A DNA stretch of 64,000 bases, taken from positions 62,001-126,000 of the forward strand of contig JAVXUO010001833.1 in assembly GCA_033065855.1 (NCBI GenBank), in the 5' to 3' direction. Shown one piece after another: positions 20,688-33,065 of this stretch. Position 1 is the first letter of the stretch. Each line of letters begins with the position of its first letter. The notes under the pieces were generated by a model that saw only the letters and a list, made by a program, of their open reading frames with translations, did no database searches and was not told the origin of the DNA. Both the position numbers and the translations under genes were made by a program. The stretch is from Escallonia rubra. Taxonomy: Eukaryota; Streptophyta; Magnoliopsida; Escalloniales; Escalloniaceae.

Positions 20688-21473
20688 CGTGCTATGTTAC
20701 ATGGACCCTTCACTTTGGGGTGAAGGGGCGGTGTCGACACAACTCGACGCCGACACGGGTACGGGAGCCGTGTCGGATCCGTCATCTGCCGGACGGATAC
20801 GCCACGTCGACATTCCGGCCAGAGAGTGACGGTAAGGATCGAAGAAAGAAGAAGCTGTGAAGGTTTTAAGAGAGAGAGGAGAAGAAGATCTCTACTGCGA
20901 GAGAAAAGAGAAGAAGATATAGCCATCGACCTCCGAGAAAGAAGAGAAGAAGAGGAAGAAAAGAAAAGGAGAAGAAGAAGAAGAGAAGAGAGAGAGAGAG
21001 AGAGTACCTTCTGCAGGAGCTGGTCACGTGGGCAGTGGGTCTTCTTTCTGCTTTTTGAGTTTTGACAGCCTTAGTACCTTCTGCAGGAGCTGGTCACGTG
21101 GGTGATGGTTCTTGTGTACAGCCTTTCTTTTTCTTTCTTTTTTTCTTTTCGAACTTTTTGATATTGACTTATAAAAAAAAGTATAAAAAATATCTAAATC
21201 AAAATAAAATGTATATTTTCCAATAAAAAATGAAAGAACCTGTTTATTCTAGATAGTAATTATATATAATTTATATATACCCATAAAAAAAATATTTAAT
21301 ACTCAATCTCATTTAAAGTATTTTGTGTATCTTAAAATTTTTAGCCGTGTCCCCGTACCCGTGTCCAACTTTTGGACGGTGTCCACGTATCCTAGAATTT
21401 CGAAAATAGGCGAGTCCGACACTCGGACACGTACCCGATCCGGACACCGACACCGAGTCCATGTAACATAGGG
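20688..21473. mobile_element. MULE-like element with long GTGTC-rich inverted repeats
   Basis: The left end CTATGTTACATGGACCCTTC and the right end, reverse-complemented as CTATGTTACATGGACTCGGT, start ~100-bp inverted repeats rich in GTGTCGGA, CGACACGGGTACGG and similar words. The flanks GGTACGTG (left) and GGTATGTG (right) differ by one transition and may be the target duplication. The interior is a GA-rich tract (20850-21000), a direct repeat of TACCTTCTGCAGGAGCTGGT, and AT-rich DNA. No transposase is seen. Confidence 0.65.
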
Positions 21474-21479
21474 TATGTG

Positions 21480-21897
21480 TCAAACATCTCAAAATGAGCC
21501 TTAAGCGATTAACTAACTAAATTTTAGCAAGACCATGAAAGCATGGTCATGTATAGTACATGCATGGCAAAGCAGTGCTTGTTGGTGTGAATTAGATCAT
21601 AAGCTAGGATGGAAGAATATTGTACAACTCGCGAATAAAAGAGGGAGGGGGAGAGAGAGAGAGAGAGAGAGAGATTAGTTGTGGGCTTGGGAGCAGTCGT
21701 GCAAATGTGCTGCAACAGCAGTGTTGCAAATAGCGTCTAATTTCGTGTAAATAATCTTGAATAGACAAACTGTTTACTAGCCCCTAACATTAAACCACTG
21801 CATCATGAATTGATTCTCTTCATGACTTGGGGAAGGAGGTTATAACAGTTACTTTTTTAACAATGAGCAATGGTACAAATTAGCTTGCCCACTTTAA
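21480..21897. other. Helitron interior without a recognised feature
   Basis: AT-rich spacer with a (GA)n microsatellite near 21650-21674. I see no gene or repeat terminus. Confidence 0.4.
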
Positions 21898-22326
21898 GGG
21901 CCAGTTTGACAAAAACTTTTTGCTCTTTTTTTTTCAGTTTTTAAAAACTGAAAAAAAAAGGAGCGTTTGGTAACCATTTTTTTTTCAATTTAAAAAATCA
22001 GTTTTTAAACTGAAGAGTAAAAAAAAAAAACTCCAGAAACTGGTTTTTTTTTTCACTTTTGGTTTTTTTTTCTTAGACCACCACCACCACCCTCCCACCG
22101 CCGGCAGCCACCTCAGGCGACCACCGCCGCTCCGGCGGCCGGCCACCACCACCACCACCACCACCGCAAACCACCACAAAAAAGTCAAAATAAAAAGGGT
22201 TACTAAACACAAAAAAAAAACTAAAAAAAAAGGGGTTATCAAACACTCACTTGTTTTTATAAAAAAAAAAATTAAGCTACTCTTTAAAAACTGAAAACCA
22301 AAAAAATAAATTTGTCAAACGAACCC
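21898..22326. mobile_element. MITE with GGG..GTTTGACAAA inverted repeats
   Basis: The left end GGGCCAGTTTGACAAA and the right end (reverse complement GGGTTCGTTTGACAAA) are inverted repeats. Inside them are inverted TTTTTAAAAACTGAAAA-type tracts and a central (CCA)n/GCCGGC-rich core. The target duplication could not be resolved, so superfamily is left open (hAT or PIF/Harbinger type). Confidence 0.6.
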
Positions 22327-22973
22327 AAGTATAAGCTTAGAGCATTAGAAAATTTTATGTTCACTATTACATAATCCTTCAGTTTTATTCCGGATTTCAG
22401 CAAAAAAAAGTGCAAACTTTAAATTCGGAAGCTTATGCTTTTTATTTATTTGGTTTATCTCACGAATAATATCAATTGAAGAAAGTGAATGTAAATTGAT
22501 TATGTTGGCATTAGGAGCAACAAACCACACATAAAAAAAGATGGCCATCAAGACACCAAAAGCACCTTTGGTCAAGGTACGTATTATTGTCAGTTTATGT
22601 ATATTTCAAGCTGTGACCTTTGGCCAAAATGGATATTCTGCATATTCGCATGTCTGCTTTAACACGTTGTATCATTAGAGTAGACTGTTAGAAAGGAGCA
22701 GGAACGGTGAAAGGGAAGGAGGATGTTCAGTAATGAAGTATCTTCGTATTCTTAATTTTAGCTTTAATTTGGATGGGGTCTTAGACTCTCTTTAAAAAAA
22801 AAAAAAAAATGGGGACACATAAACAGTAATTTCTTGATCTGCATATAAAGGTGTCTTCCATGATCTAATTTTTAGACTACATTCACGGTAACATGACGTC
22901 TTTAGTGTTTACCACTTGACCCTAACAAGTACTAAAACAAGTGTCCCTAACTTCACATTATTTGCCTTAACAT

Positions 22974-23212
22974 GCTGAAGGGTGACTCTTGACCTATTGA
23001 TCAAGCTTAATGCTTCATTGGCTTGTCGCATGTAGGTGGCTTTTAGGATACTCTGAGATTTCAGTCATCACAATATATTTTGATTACTCTTAGCTAGCTA
23101 CACATTATTTTTCATAATCTATCGAAGGGTGACTCTTAACCTATGGCTCAAACTCATAAGATTAGGTTGAATGCTTTAATGTGCTTGTGACGTGTCTGAA
23201 GTGGCTTTAAGG
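22974..23212 (+). repeat. ~140-bp direct duplication
   Basis: GAAGGGTGACTCTTGACCTA..GTGGCTTTTAGGATACTCTG (22977-23056) recurs from 23125 as GAAGGGTGACTCTTAACCTA..GTGGCTTTAAGG. The second copy is interrupted by a MULE and continues with GATACTCTGGGTTCAG at 24245. The first copy therefore shows the empty site. Confidence 0.75.
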
Positions 23213-23333
23213 CTAAGAAGCACGGACGCGGACACAGTGTCGGACACGGACACCGACAGGGACACCGGACACCGCAATTTCAAAAAAATCGGATTTTGGA
23301 CACCGCAGGACACCGGAATTTTTTTAATATTTT

Positions 23334-23390
<57 letters not shown>

Positions 23391-24236
23391 TATCAAATAC
23401 ATTCTATAATCTAAAATAACAAATAATAATGAAAAACTACCAAAACAAGGAATTCAAATACAAGTCATACTTAAACGTTAAATCCAATATAGTTCATGGT
23501 ACATAAAATAAGAAATTAAGTCTTAAAAGGTCTTACGAGTGAAAAAAAAAAAAAAAAATGGAGACGTTCCTTTTCAGACTCTTGAGGAGGGAGAGAAAAA
23601 AAAAAGGATTGAGAACGAGTGGGCCGTGGAGGACTCTTGACTTTGAGTCTTGAATCTGGACAGATTAGGGCACAAAAAAGGAGAGACTGAGAGAGAACTA
23701 AACTTCAAACAGAAAGAAAGGAAGGGACTGACCTGTGTCAGCGACGGCTGCGAGGGCCTCCGGCGACGGTGAAGTGAGGTCCGGCGATGGCGATGGCGTG
23801 TCGCAGCAGCTGCTTCAGTCTTCGCGACGGCGACTTTATAGTCTGGATCTATCGGCGATGGCGTTGGAATGTTTGGCGACCAACTCCGACAGCTCCAACG
23901 ACGGTTACGAGTCTGTAATGCTCTGAAGGCTTCTGTAACGTGAGTGTACCCTTCTCAGATAGGCGACGGCCGTAAGGTGAGTGAAGATCATATTAGGGCA
24001 CAATTTCTTGACCCCCAAAATTAGTTCAAAATTTTGCAAAATAGCCCCAAACGGTCCGACACTGCAGATTGCCGTGTCCGACACTCCTCGACGAAGTGTC
24101 CGACACGGTGTCGAAAAATAAAAAAAAAATCCGACACCGATTGGCGGTGTCTGACACGTGTTGGGCGGAGGGTGTCGGGGTGTCCGTCCATTTAGGACCC
24201 CAAACCTCCACCTAGGAGAGGTGTCCGTGCTTCAGA
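23213..24236. mobile_element. 1.0-kb MULE-like element with 9-bp target duplication
   Basis: Identical 9-bp flanks GCTTTAAGG at 23204-23212 and 24237-24245. The termini share GAAGCACGGAC as inverted repeats and are rich in GGACACCG/GTGTCGGA words, the same style as the element at 20688. The interior has a 54-bp (TA)n microsatellite (23335-23388) and GC-rich DNA around 23740-23960. No transposase is seen, so it is non-autonomous. Confidence 0.85.
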
Positions 24237-24563
24237 GCTTTAAGGATACTCTGGGTTCAGTTTGTAGCAAAAAAATTTGCAACTGCTCAGTGGTAAAAAT
24301 GTGCAAAAGGAAACTTCATGTATTCTTGACAAACAATTTAGCACCCAGCCTTTATAGCATGTTACGGGTGCAAAAATTTTCTTCAAGAATGGAAGTAGAG
24401 GATAAATCTCCTAGATCTCACTTAATGTGTACCAGTTGCACTTATTTTCATTTATAGTAATTTTTTTTATTAAGACCTTGTTATGCTAACGTTGGAAACT
24501 CCTCAGTTTATCATTTATCGAGAGACCAAACATTGAAAAAGAGAACCCTTTGTTGAGTTTATT

Positions 24564-25815
24564 TAGAGGTGTCAAACGGGCCGGGCGGCCCGCGGCCCAG
24601 CCCGACCCGGCCCGAAAAAAGCCCGGCCCAGCATGTCCTGCAGGTGAACAGTGCAGGCCCGCAGGCATAGGGCCTTGGGCCTGGGCTTGGACCAGGCCTG
24701 GATTTCCAAAAAAATGGCCCGGGCCAGGCCCGGCCCGTTTTCGGCCCGGATTTGGCCCGTTTTCGGCCCGGATCTGGCCCGATTTTGGCCCAAAATCAGC
24801 CCTATTTCGGCCCTATTTTGGCCTGCCCCACCTTTTTCAAAAAAAAAACTTGCCCTCCCCTTTTCCCTCCCATTTCCACTCCCAATTGCCGTGACGCAAT
24901 GATTTAAACCATGAACCAAGCATACCCGACATGACTTGACTTGATGGTCTAATTTGCCAATAAAAGCAGTTCAAAGATCCCAGCAAGTTTAGCCTTATAT
25001 AGCGTGTATTCTCTATCAAACTTGGTTTCAGTTGTTCCTATTTCCTGTTAACCCTGCCGACTGGAACAAATTTTCCCTTGGTTTAGGTACAAATTAGTAC
25101 TGAAAAAAAAAAACTAATTAAAACTAGAAACCTGCCTTAGCCTCCGTTCACCATGCGCATCTTTATCCAGGTCTTCCAGTAAGCTGGTTGGAGGTTTGTC
25201 AAGCATCCAAAGTTCGACAAGAATCAAAACACAAGCCTTCGACAATTTGTTTGCATATTGGTCTCTCGCAAATAGAAAATAAATTTCCTTTGTTGAATGC
25301 AATTTGTATCCAACAAGGAAAGATTGGCTTCAACTGTATGATTATTGTTATATCCGTCTACACTTATGCCAATTAAGTAACAACAAATTATTTATGGACC
25401 TACATGTCACTAACAATAAACAAAATTTTCTCCTACTGCCGTAATTGGAGCAAAATGTTTCTTCTAGGTGTAATTAACGAAATGGTTTAAATTAGAATAT
25501 TTGTTGTTACTTTACTTGCTTATACACATTATTAAATTAGAATTTGTGTACATAATAACAAGAAAATATCGCAATTAAACTTTTTATTTTGAATAACCGG
25601 AGAATTTTAAAAAAAAAAAAAATTTTTTTTTGGGCCCGGGCCCGGCCCAAGCCCGGCCCTAGATATTGGGCCTAGGGCCAGGGCCTGGACTGGGCCTAGG
25701 TTTCCCTTCGGCAGGCCCGGTTGGCAGCCCCACTGGCCCGGCCCCGGCCCGGCCCCACAACAGGCCCGATGGGCTTGGGCTGGGCCGGCCCAAGCCCGGC
25801 CCTTTGACATCTCTA
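24564..25815. mobile_element. hAT-type element rich in GGCCCG words, 8-bp target duplication
   Basis: Identical 8-bp flanks AGTTTATT at 24556-24563 and 25816-25823. Termini TAGAGGTGTCAAACGGGCCG and (reverse complement) TAGAGATGTCAAAGGGCCGG are inverted repeats. Each subterminal 200-300 bp is packed with GGGCCCGG, GGCCTGG and GGCCCGAT words; the 0.7-kb centre is AT-rich. Non-autonomous. Apparent reading frames in the GC-rich parts are low-complexity. Confidence 0.85.
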
Positions 25816-25823
25816 AGTTTATT

Positions 25824-26635
25824 CAAATTATCTAGCACCTCAATCACATGCGTCCCAGCTAACATGATGACATTCCATTAGCCTTGACGATAACTACCGT
25901 GAACATTAGGAAAAAATGATAGAGCTGGATATGGCCGCACACCCGCTTTAAAAGGTATTATTATTAGCAATAACAGTTTATCTTTTTTTCCCTCTCATTT
26001 TTGATGTATGAACTTCGTCCAAAAACTAAAAGTATAGTTCTTATTTTTCGTTGAGATTTCATGCATTTGTATATCATTAGTCACTGTGGTTTACATTGTG
26101 TATATGCTATCAGGTACATTTACATTTTTAGTTTTCTTGGCCATGGTTAGACAACTTGCATATCTTTCTTTTTTTGGGCAAACAAGAGCAACAGTTCAGA
26201 AACTAAGAATTTTTTGCATCTTTGAGGATTTACGAGTCACTAAGATTGGAATCCAATGTTAGTAACTATTGCTACCCACCCTCTTCGTCGACTCATTATG
26301 GACGGAAGATGCTTAGAATACAACAGAGTGCTACTCAAGACACTTTACTGAAGGGGAACTGATTTGCATATCATTGAGTAATTCAGGAATATGAAGGCAA
26401 ACTTGTGTGCATGATATCTGGATTGAGTGCTTGCTACCTGCTTATTGCAGTACAGTGAATTTCAAAAGAAGAACATATGTTGGCATAGTTTGAGTTGTTG
26501 GAAAGAGGCGATGTTTGTGACAATACTATTAGCGACTGAAGTTTTTAAGTTTGCCAGATCTTTCTTATTAAATAAAGAAAGTTTGACATTGATATATAGC
26601 AGACAATTGCACTGAAATGATTTAAAAATTATCCT
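25824..26635. other. Helitron 3' cargo, no gene recognised
   Basis: AT-rich sequence with short chance frames. I see no exon signature or repeat terminus before the Helitron hairpin. Confidence 0.4.
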
Positions 26636-26662
26636 CGTGCAACGCACGTGTGGAACTACTAG

Positions 26663-26720
26663 TTACAATAAATTAGTGTTTATAAAACTGTCCCAATGCT
26701 TGGCACGATTTCTGGGCTAG
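26663..26720 (+). mobile_element. Older Helitron 3' remnant, right part
   Basis: Continues the remnant broken at 18263. It has a decayed hairpin (AATGCTTGGCACG) and ends CTAG at 26717-26720, just before the 3' flank of PG-A. Confidence 0.75.
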
Positions 26721-26909
26721 TAACCATATAAACAGCGAAGCCTCCCGGACTGACATCTGAGGGAGTACCAAATCTATCCTTGTTTATATATTCATCTGCG
26801 TCCGAGATACTCAAATGGTACGCATCCGTTCTTACCATAGGTACTGTGGTTTCTATGTCTACCTAGGCATCGTATAAGCTATATAGTACATGAACATTCC
26901 GCTTTGCTA

Positions 26910-28706
26910 TTACAAGCAGCTTGTAGGCTGAACTGAACCCAATGCAGTTCCGTCAGCATTCAGGCATGAAGCTTTAGCTGTCTGATCCTTGTAGGTGAGG
27001 TTCATATCTTCCAAGCTTATCCCACTGCATGGGTGTTCTTTACTGCAGTGAAATTTTACCGCAACTTGTGTGCCTGATGTTCCATGAATATTATGATATG
27101 ACACATCGCTGATCTTTACACCCGAGGCCTGCCAATAAGATTTGAAATATAAATGTTAATCGTTAGAGTTTTAAAATACTTCTTAATGCATTGTATGGCT
27201 GGGTGTAGAGGAAAAAAAAAAACTAATTTGGCGCACCTGGTTTGGGCAATTGTGGTGATCGGGGCAGTAGTTTTGATCGATAATGACAGGATTATCGACG
27301 TTAACCATCACAATATGCTGAAAGAGAACACCCTTAACAAATCCATTGCTAGCTCTAGACCATGTCTTAATCCTCACGCCATTTTGGGTACCAGTAAATG
27401 TTACGTCTTTAACAGTGACATTTTGGACCCCAGGTTCTTGCAAGTCCCAGCCTAGACTCCCAATGCTGAAACAAGAGCAAAGTGCAGAAGACCTTAATTA
27501 GCACCATTTCGCGAGTTCATTTACCCTTTAAGATGGCTTCAAGTGACGGCACGAAATTCCTCAGTCCAAAAACATAATGCTTTCTCACTTTACTGTTGTT
27601 TTCTATGCTATTATTTTACTTATGACTCGGGTTATGTATGTGAGACGAAAGTCAGATGAGAAACAAAATGGTAGGACAATTACCGCACCTCTGTTCTTAT
27701 AGTTTTAGAAATTGTGTCACTCACAATGTTGAGAATAAGGTTTGTAATTTGTTAAAGGAATCCACATAAAATTTTTAAAGATGGTTAGAACTTTAATCTG
27801 CAGGTAATATTTATCACCTTATCCCGTGTCCAGGGCCGCATGAGATATTCTCAATCCACAAGTTACTGTTCCCAGGACCTATTGAGATGCAATCGTCTCC
27901 TGTACGAATATGAGAGTTCAGGATCGTGACACCGGAAGACGATTGCAAGTGAATTCCATCCGTATTGGGGCTTCCGCCTGAAGCCGAGACCTTGACAGCC
28001 TGTAGCTTGGCATTGTGGCACCCGTCCATGACAATGTGAAACATTTGACTGTTTAATGAAGTTAAGCCATTGATAACGATGTTGTTCGAACTGTAAAAGG
28101 CCAGTGTCTGAAGCCAATTGACACAGAGAAGAATATCACAATTAGACACTTCAAAAGTAAAGCTCAAGAACAAGAGGATCTTGGCGTTAAGATTGTCGTC
28201 AATAGTCGAGTTCCTGCATCATAAACAAATATTTACTCACTAGGTCAACTTAGAAAGAAGTTTCAACATACCGTAGCACCACTAGGGCAATTCCTGCCAG
28301 AAGCTTTGCAAGCCCACAAACCAGACCCTTGGCCATCTAGAGTTCCACCATAAATGGAAACTCCACTAACGCTCTCGAACTTAAGCCAGCTACCGGCATT
28401 TCCAATAACATGGTAATCAGAGGGAGCCACGAGGGTGCCATCTAAACGCAAGGTGATAGCGGGATTCTTGCAGTTTTTCCCACCAAAGTATGCTGCTCGA
28501 AGCAAGTACCTCCCAGGTGGCACGTATATCGTGGCCGGCTTTGCCAAGGCACAGGCTGAAGCCCATGCTGTGAGGAACGACTTGGTTGAGTCCGTCTTGC
28601 CATCGGGTTTTGCTCCCATAGTTACGACATTGTAGGTAATTGTTGCTGCTAATGATGATGAGCAGAAGAAGATAAAGGTAAACAACAGAGCAAGGATAGC
28701 AGCCAT
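26910..28706 (-). CDS. Polygalacturonase PG-A (GH28), four exons, complete
   Basis: Secreted pectinase that hydrolyses alpha-1,4-galacturonan in the cell wall. Exons: 28272-28706, 27818-28107, 27237-27465, 26910-27128, all with GT-AG introns (164, 352, 108 bp), together 1173 nt, 390 residues, the usual GH28 size. Residues 1-21 are a signal peptide ([20 protein letters not shown]). All four family motifs are intact: NTDG at 193-196, GDDC at 215-218, GPGHGIS at 236-242 and RIK at 273-275. The C-terminal cysteine pairs (C309/C315, C346/C352) are present. A TATA box lies 58 bp upstream of the ATG. Closest in style to flower or pollen-type plant polygalacturonases; exo versus endo action cannot be told from the sequence. 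No defect seen. Confidence 0.92.
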
Positions 28707-28763
28707 TATCTTTGGCTCTAGCTAGCGTTTGAGTTTGGAAGCGGTGGGGAAGATAACGGGGTA

Positions 28764-28770
28764 ATTTATA
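28764..28770 (-). promoter_or_regulatory. TATA box of PG-A
   Basis: TATAAAT on the minus strand, 58 bp before the ATG, in a context (GCCTATAAATTACCCCG) that is identical upstream of PG-B. Conservation between the copies continues for more than 2 kb upstream, so both genes have the same proximal promoter. Confidence 0.7.
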
Positions 28771-28779
28771 GGCATTATT

Positions 28780-31228
28780 TGACAGTTGGCTTTAACGTAA
28801 CTAGCCTAGATTGTGGGCTACTTATCGTAATTGGTCAAATCCACTGTTTACATGGAACAAACATAAACTGTTTTGCCGGTACGGCTGCAGAAATCTTCCC
28901 TTTTTCTGTTCTTTGTGTGCGCTCTTTGAGTTGCTTTCAGGACAAGTAAAATGGCTCAATACATGACCTATCATTTGGCCTTATTACTTCCTCAGGGTTA
29001 GCAGTGTGTGGGATCTTATATGTTTGCTTCAGGACAAGAATTATAGTATACGCATATTTCTTTTACAGGATAATTGGAACTTGAAACGTGTCTGAACTAT
29101 CTTTTGTTCATAATAATTAACTGCCGCATAAGCTGCAAAGGAACTACTCTCTGCCGTTGTAATTAGTGTTAAGGTTCCATGTCTAACGCAAAAGCATGTT
29201 TAATAGGAGGAAAAGTCCACCAGATATAATTAAGAAGCAATCTCAATCTCCATTTATAATTGATGTGAGATATCAACAGTTGGAAAGATCCGGCGAATGG
29301 TTGAATTGAAATTCCTGTTGACGATAGGGTTCTATCATCGCTCAACACTTGGAAATAAATTGTGCATAGAATGTGAATCAGATGAAAGAAAAAAAGTACA
29401 TTTAAAAAGGACAAACATTATTCGTTTGATGGTATTTGTTAAAGCAATGGTGCACATATTGGGGCTATTCTATGGTTGCCTAGGTTTTTAAAGCAGATAA
29501 TGACTTAGCATTTTGTAACAGCTATTGTCAAGTATGGTCTTGAGTTCATTCTTCGTCTCGCTTGCATTTAACCCCATTCATTGGTGGTGGTCCCTATAAT
29601 TAATCTCTCATTGATTTGACTCTGCCACCCGACCCCCATATTTGCGACTTAGACTTGCTTCTATGCCTATATGCCCTTTGGTTAAAGCATAAAGTAAAAA
29701 AGTTAAGAAAAACCTAGCATGCATTATGGAAATTGATAAATTCATTATTTCAAATTTAAACTCTCTCACTACGAATTGAAGGTTGTATTTGTGTTGTTAA
29801 CAAGTGTCACTAAAAGTCATTTGGAGTTTGGGGGTTTTAAGCAATCTTTTAAATCTCAATATAGATGTGATACTAGTACTAACGCAACTAGACATCAATT
29901 ATTGTTTCACATCTTATGAAATTGGAGGCTAGTTAGTAATGCTTAAGTTTATCAAAATATTTCCCGTTGCCCCAAATGTGGTCATAATAGATTAATTTTA
30001 TTACACCACGGAATTCGCTACATGCAACCCACCCACCCACCCCCGCCTGATATTGAGATTTACATACGTGTCGGGCTCGTATTTGATGGTTTAACCATTT
30101 ATAACAAATGATAACTGTATCACTCGTTACAAGGTCTATAACACCATACTATCATCGCTCCTTTTGGATGGATAAATTGGTGCATGATCTGCTATTCAAT
30201 GCGAATAATGTTTACAGCTGTGAACAAAAACTTGTTCTATACAATCGTGTTGATCTTATTATGAACATTCATTGTTTTTATTCAGCAACGTGGTTATTTA
30301 CTGTTGACGCATAGTTTTACAGAAACAGACATCGGTGAAAGGGAGTGGAAACCGATATCATTTTTCTTGTCCAATTAGGAAATCACTACCTTTTCCTTAA
30401 CATGGGATGCAGCAGTGATGTTGACTACTGTTAGAATGCTGATTTACTTTATCAACTTTATACACTAAGAAGAGTTTGCAAGAAACAAGCAATTGACCAC
30501 AGATCGAGAATATAGAGCTCGAGTTTATCATTGCACTGTTCTTGCCAAACTCCACAGTTACGTCTGCCTTAAGTTACAGTGAAACCTGAAATCGCGTGGA
30601 AGAGTTTGATGTTTCCCTTTTCTGAGTGATTTTAATAGACACTTAATGCGTCCCATTTCTGTTTTACCCTTCACATTTTCTGGTCATTACTCATTAGAGG
30701 TCTTTTGTAAACATACTGTTTGTATAGAAACAAAAGTTGCCAGAAACATGGAAACCCAGAATCAGCCGACATGCCTTGATGAAAATAAGCTTCGTGCTGG
30801 CTTCTTTGTCTCTCAAGGGCATGGAAGAAAAACAAAGATAAGGGCGAAGAATGTTTTGGACAAAAAGGCCATCTTTGTCCTCACATCATACAGATGTTTA
30901 TGTATTATTGGTATATACTGTTATCGATGATGATGCATCCTATTCCTCTCAGGTTGAAGGAGATATTTCATCGGGCTGCCGTGAGAATAGCAATACTACG
31001 TGAATGTTTTGCATTTGCTTTCCTTACCAGGCATTCTGACAGCAAACTTTTAACCGGACTATATTATCCAGACACATTCATCAAATCCATCAATTGACAT
31101 GGGTTGTTTCTGATGCTTCTTTGAGCCCGAAATTATGGCAGAACCTCTTCTTAAACAAACAATCCTTTAAGCCCATGTTTATTTAACGCTGAACATTCCT
31201 AGATACACGCGTTGTGTGTTTAATACGA
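28780..31228. other. Upstream region of PG-A, conserved in copy B, no gene
   Basis: Non-coding DNA collinear with 53940-56542. Small open frames (29297-29491, 30646-30930) are not conserved as proteins between the copies: they are shifted or truncated in copy B, which argues against coding function. It contains the PG promoter and unassigned sequence. Confidence 0.6.
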
Positions 31229-33065
31229 CTAGCTCAGAATCCCGTGCCAAGCACGGGACGGTCTATTAATAGTAATTTATTTTAGTAGTTTTAAAATGCA
31301 TAATAAAATATATTGTACAATTTTATAATCTTATGGTTATTTCATCAAAAATAGTTACTTTAATTTTTGGCTTGAACTTTCTTGTAATGAAGTAAATTAA
31401 CCCTTCTGATGAAATATCAATAAGCAATATCCTCGTGCATATTTGTTAATTCTGATTTGGCAACTGCATAGATGAACGAAAATTAAAAGTCTATTTGTAC
31501 ACAAAGAAGAAAAAGTGAATTCTACTGATAAAAATATGCGGAGAATATATTAAAATCAATTTGCTATTGCACATGACTTTTTTATTACTTTCTAAGTATC
31601 TTTTAAAAATAATTTGTACCTTTGAATGTGCTGCCCATAACGTTAATTGCATATTAGTTTAATTTTGATAAAGAAACTTTTGGTCCATATATTTGTTTAT
31701 AGCATGTGATTTATAAAAGTTAATCAACATGACTAATTAAGTAAGGATGATGTGACATTTTTAGAAGCAAATGTAATCCACCAACAAAGTATACAGAGAA
31801 AATAGTATTTAGTACATGAGGTAATTATATAAAGTTTAAAAAGTTTAACCAACAATACTATATATGATAGCTCAAAATCTTGTAATAAGAAAATTCTTGA
31901 ATAAAATTTAACCAAGATTTCATAAAGTATACAATAAGCATGCTTACTAAGTAAGATTTATAGAAAAATAATAAGATTTTCAATCGAAGTTTTAGACTAC
32001 ATTCATCACAACATAACTAATATCTTTTTAAATTAAAGTAATAAATTTACATTATTTTCTTAATATATCTCATATAGAATATGCATATTATGGTATTTTT
32101 ACATTGAACAAATGCAACTAAATAGGACAGTACAAAACCTTAGAGTTAGAAAATTATTGACCAAAATTTTTAATCAACATATTTATCAAGTTAGATTCAT
32201 ATTTCAATTTACAGAAAACTTAAATATGAATCTGAAATAGTATCTAATTTTTCTTATTAAATCTCTTAAGTGTTTTTTGTTTTGCAGGTTTATATTTCAT
32301 GTTAGAGGGCTTTTTTGATATATATATATATATATATATATAATATTCAAATAAAGTCATAATAGGTTACTATATTGGTTGAAATTTTTGAATGCTTCGA
32401 ATTGATTTTCGAATTGTTTACTATATTTGTCAATTGAATTAATTGCAAAATTAAGGACCCCATTCAAAATAATGTTTGATGGTCATTAGCAACGTTAATA
32501 TTTAACATTAGTTTTATAACTCTTATTATATTAGAAACACAATGCAATGAGGTGTCATAAGCTATCATTGTATTTTTTTGGCTCGGTTATTAGATATTTG
32601 TTTTCAAGATCCCGAGTCAAGCTCGAGTAAGTTAATAAAATATTTAAAAAAGCTACAAAAAGTGTATCAATGCGTACCACATTTCAAGAAACAAAAAGAG
32701 ATTAAGATCTTATAGAAATAAAAAATCTACTTTTGTTAAAATTATAATTGTTGGTAAGAATTTTTAATATTTTATTTGTAACAACTTCAAGTAATTTGTC
32801 AAGACTATATTATTATTAAGTTCTTTTAGTGGTCCAACCTGTAACCTTTCAAAACCAAGTCTCTTAACTTAAAAAGTTAAGTTAAGAGTTCTAATCCATT
32901 CTTATCTTCTTCATGAATCATTGTTTCAAAAAATCACCAACTTCTTAGGATATGAACACGATATATAGTAGCATAATTTTTTCATCTCATAGACATTTAA
33001 AATTGCAGTCTTGATTAGATGGGCAAGCAATTGTTACGAAATATTTGCATAGGTATATATGTTTG

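Larger units (their letters stand above)
18264..26662 (+). mobile_element. 8.4-kb non-autonomous Helitron (H1)
   Basis: Starts TCTCTCTACCTTAAAAG and ends with a hairpin CGTGC-AAC-GCACG (26636-26648) followed 10 bases later by CTAG (26659-26662). It sits between A (18263) and T (26663) with no target duplication, the Helitron rule. The uninterrupted site ACTA|TTACAATAAATT is present in copy B at 51788-51802, which fixes both ends. No RepHel (Rep/helicase) coding sequence is visible, so the element relies on a partner in trans. It carries at least four other transposons and some exon-like sequence. Confidence 0.85.

Noticed and set aside
23335..23388. (TA)n tract encoding a Tyr-Ile repeat
   Set aside because: Simple microsatellite; the same applies to 43114-43153 and 32318-32342.
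27153..27455. Plus-strand frame opposite PG-A exon 3 (and 52311-52580 opposite PG-B)
   Set aside because: Antisense shadow of a conserved exon; it recurs only because the exon itself is conserved.
29297..31097. Small frames in the PG-A upstream region as possible genes
   Set aside because: Copy B breaks or shifts them, so there is no sign of selection on a protein.
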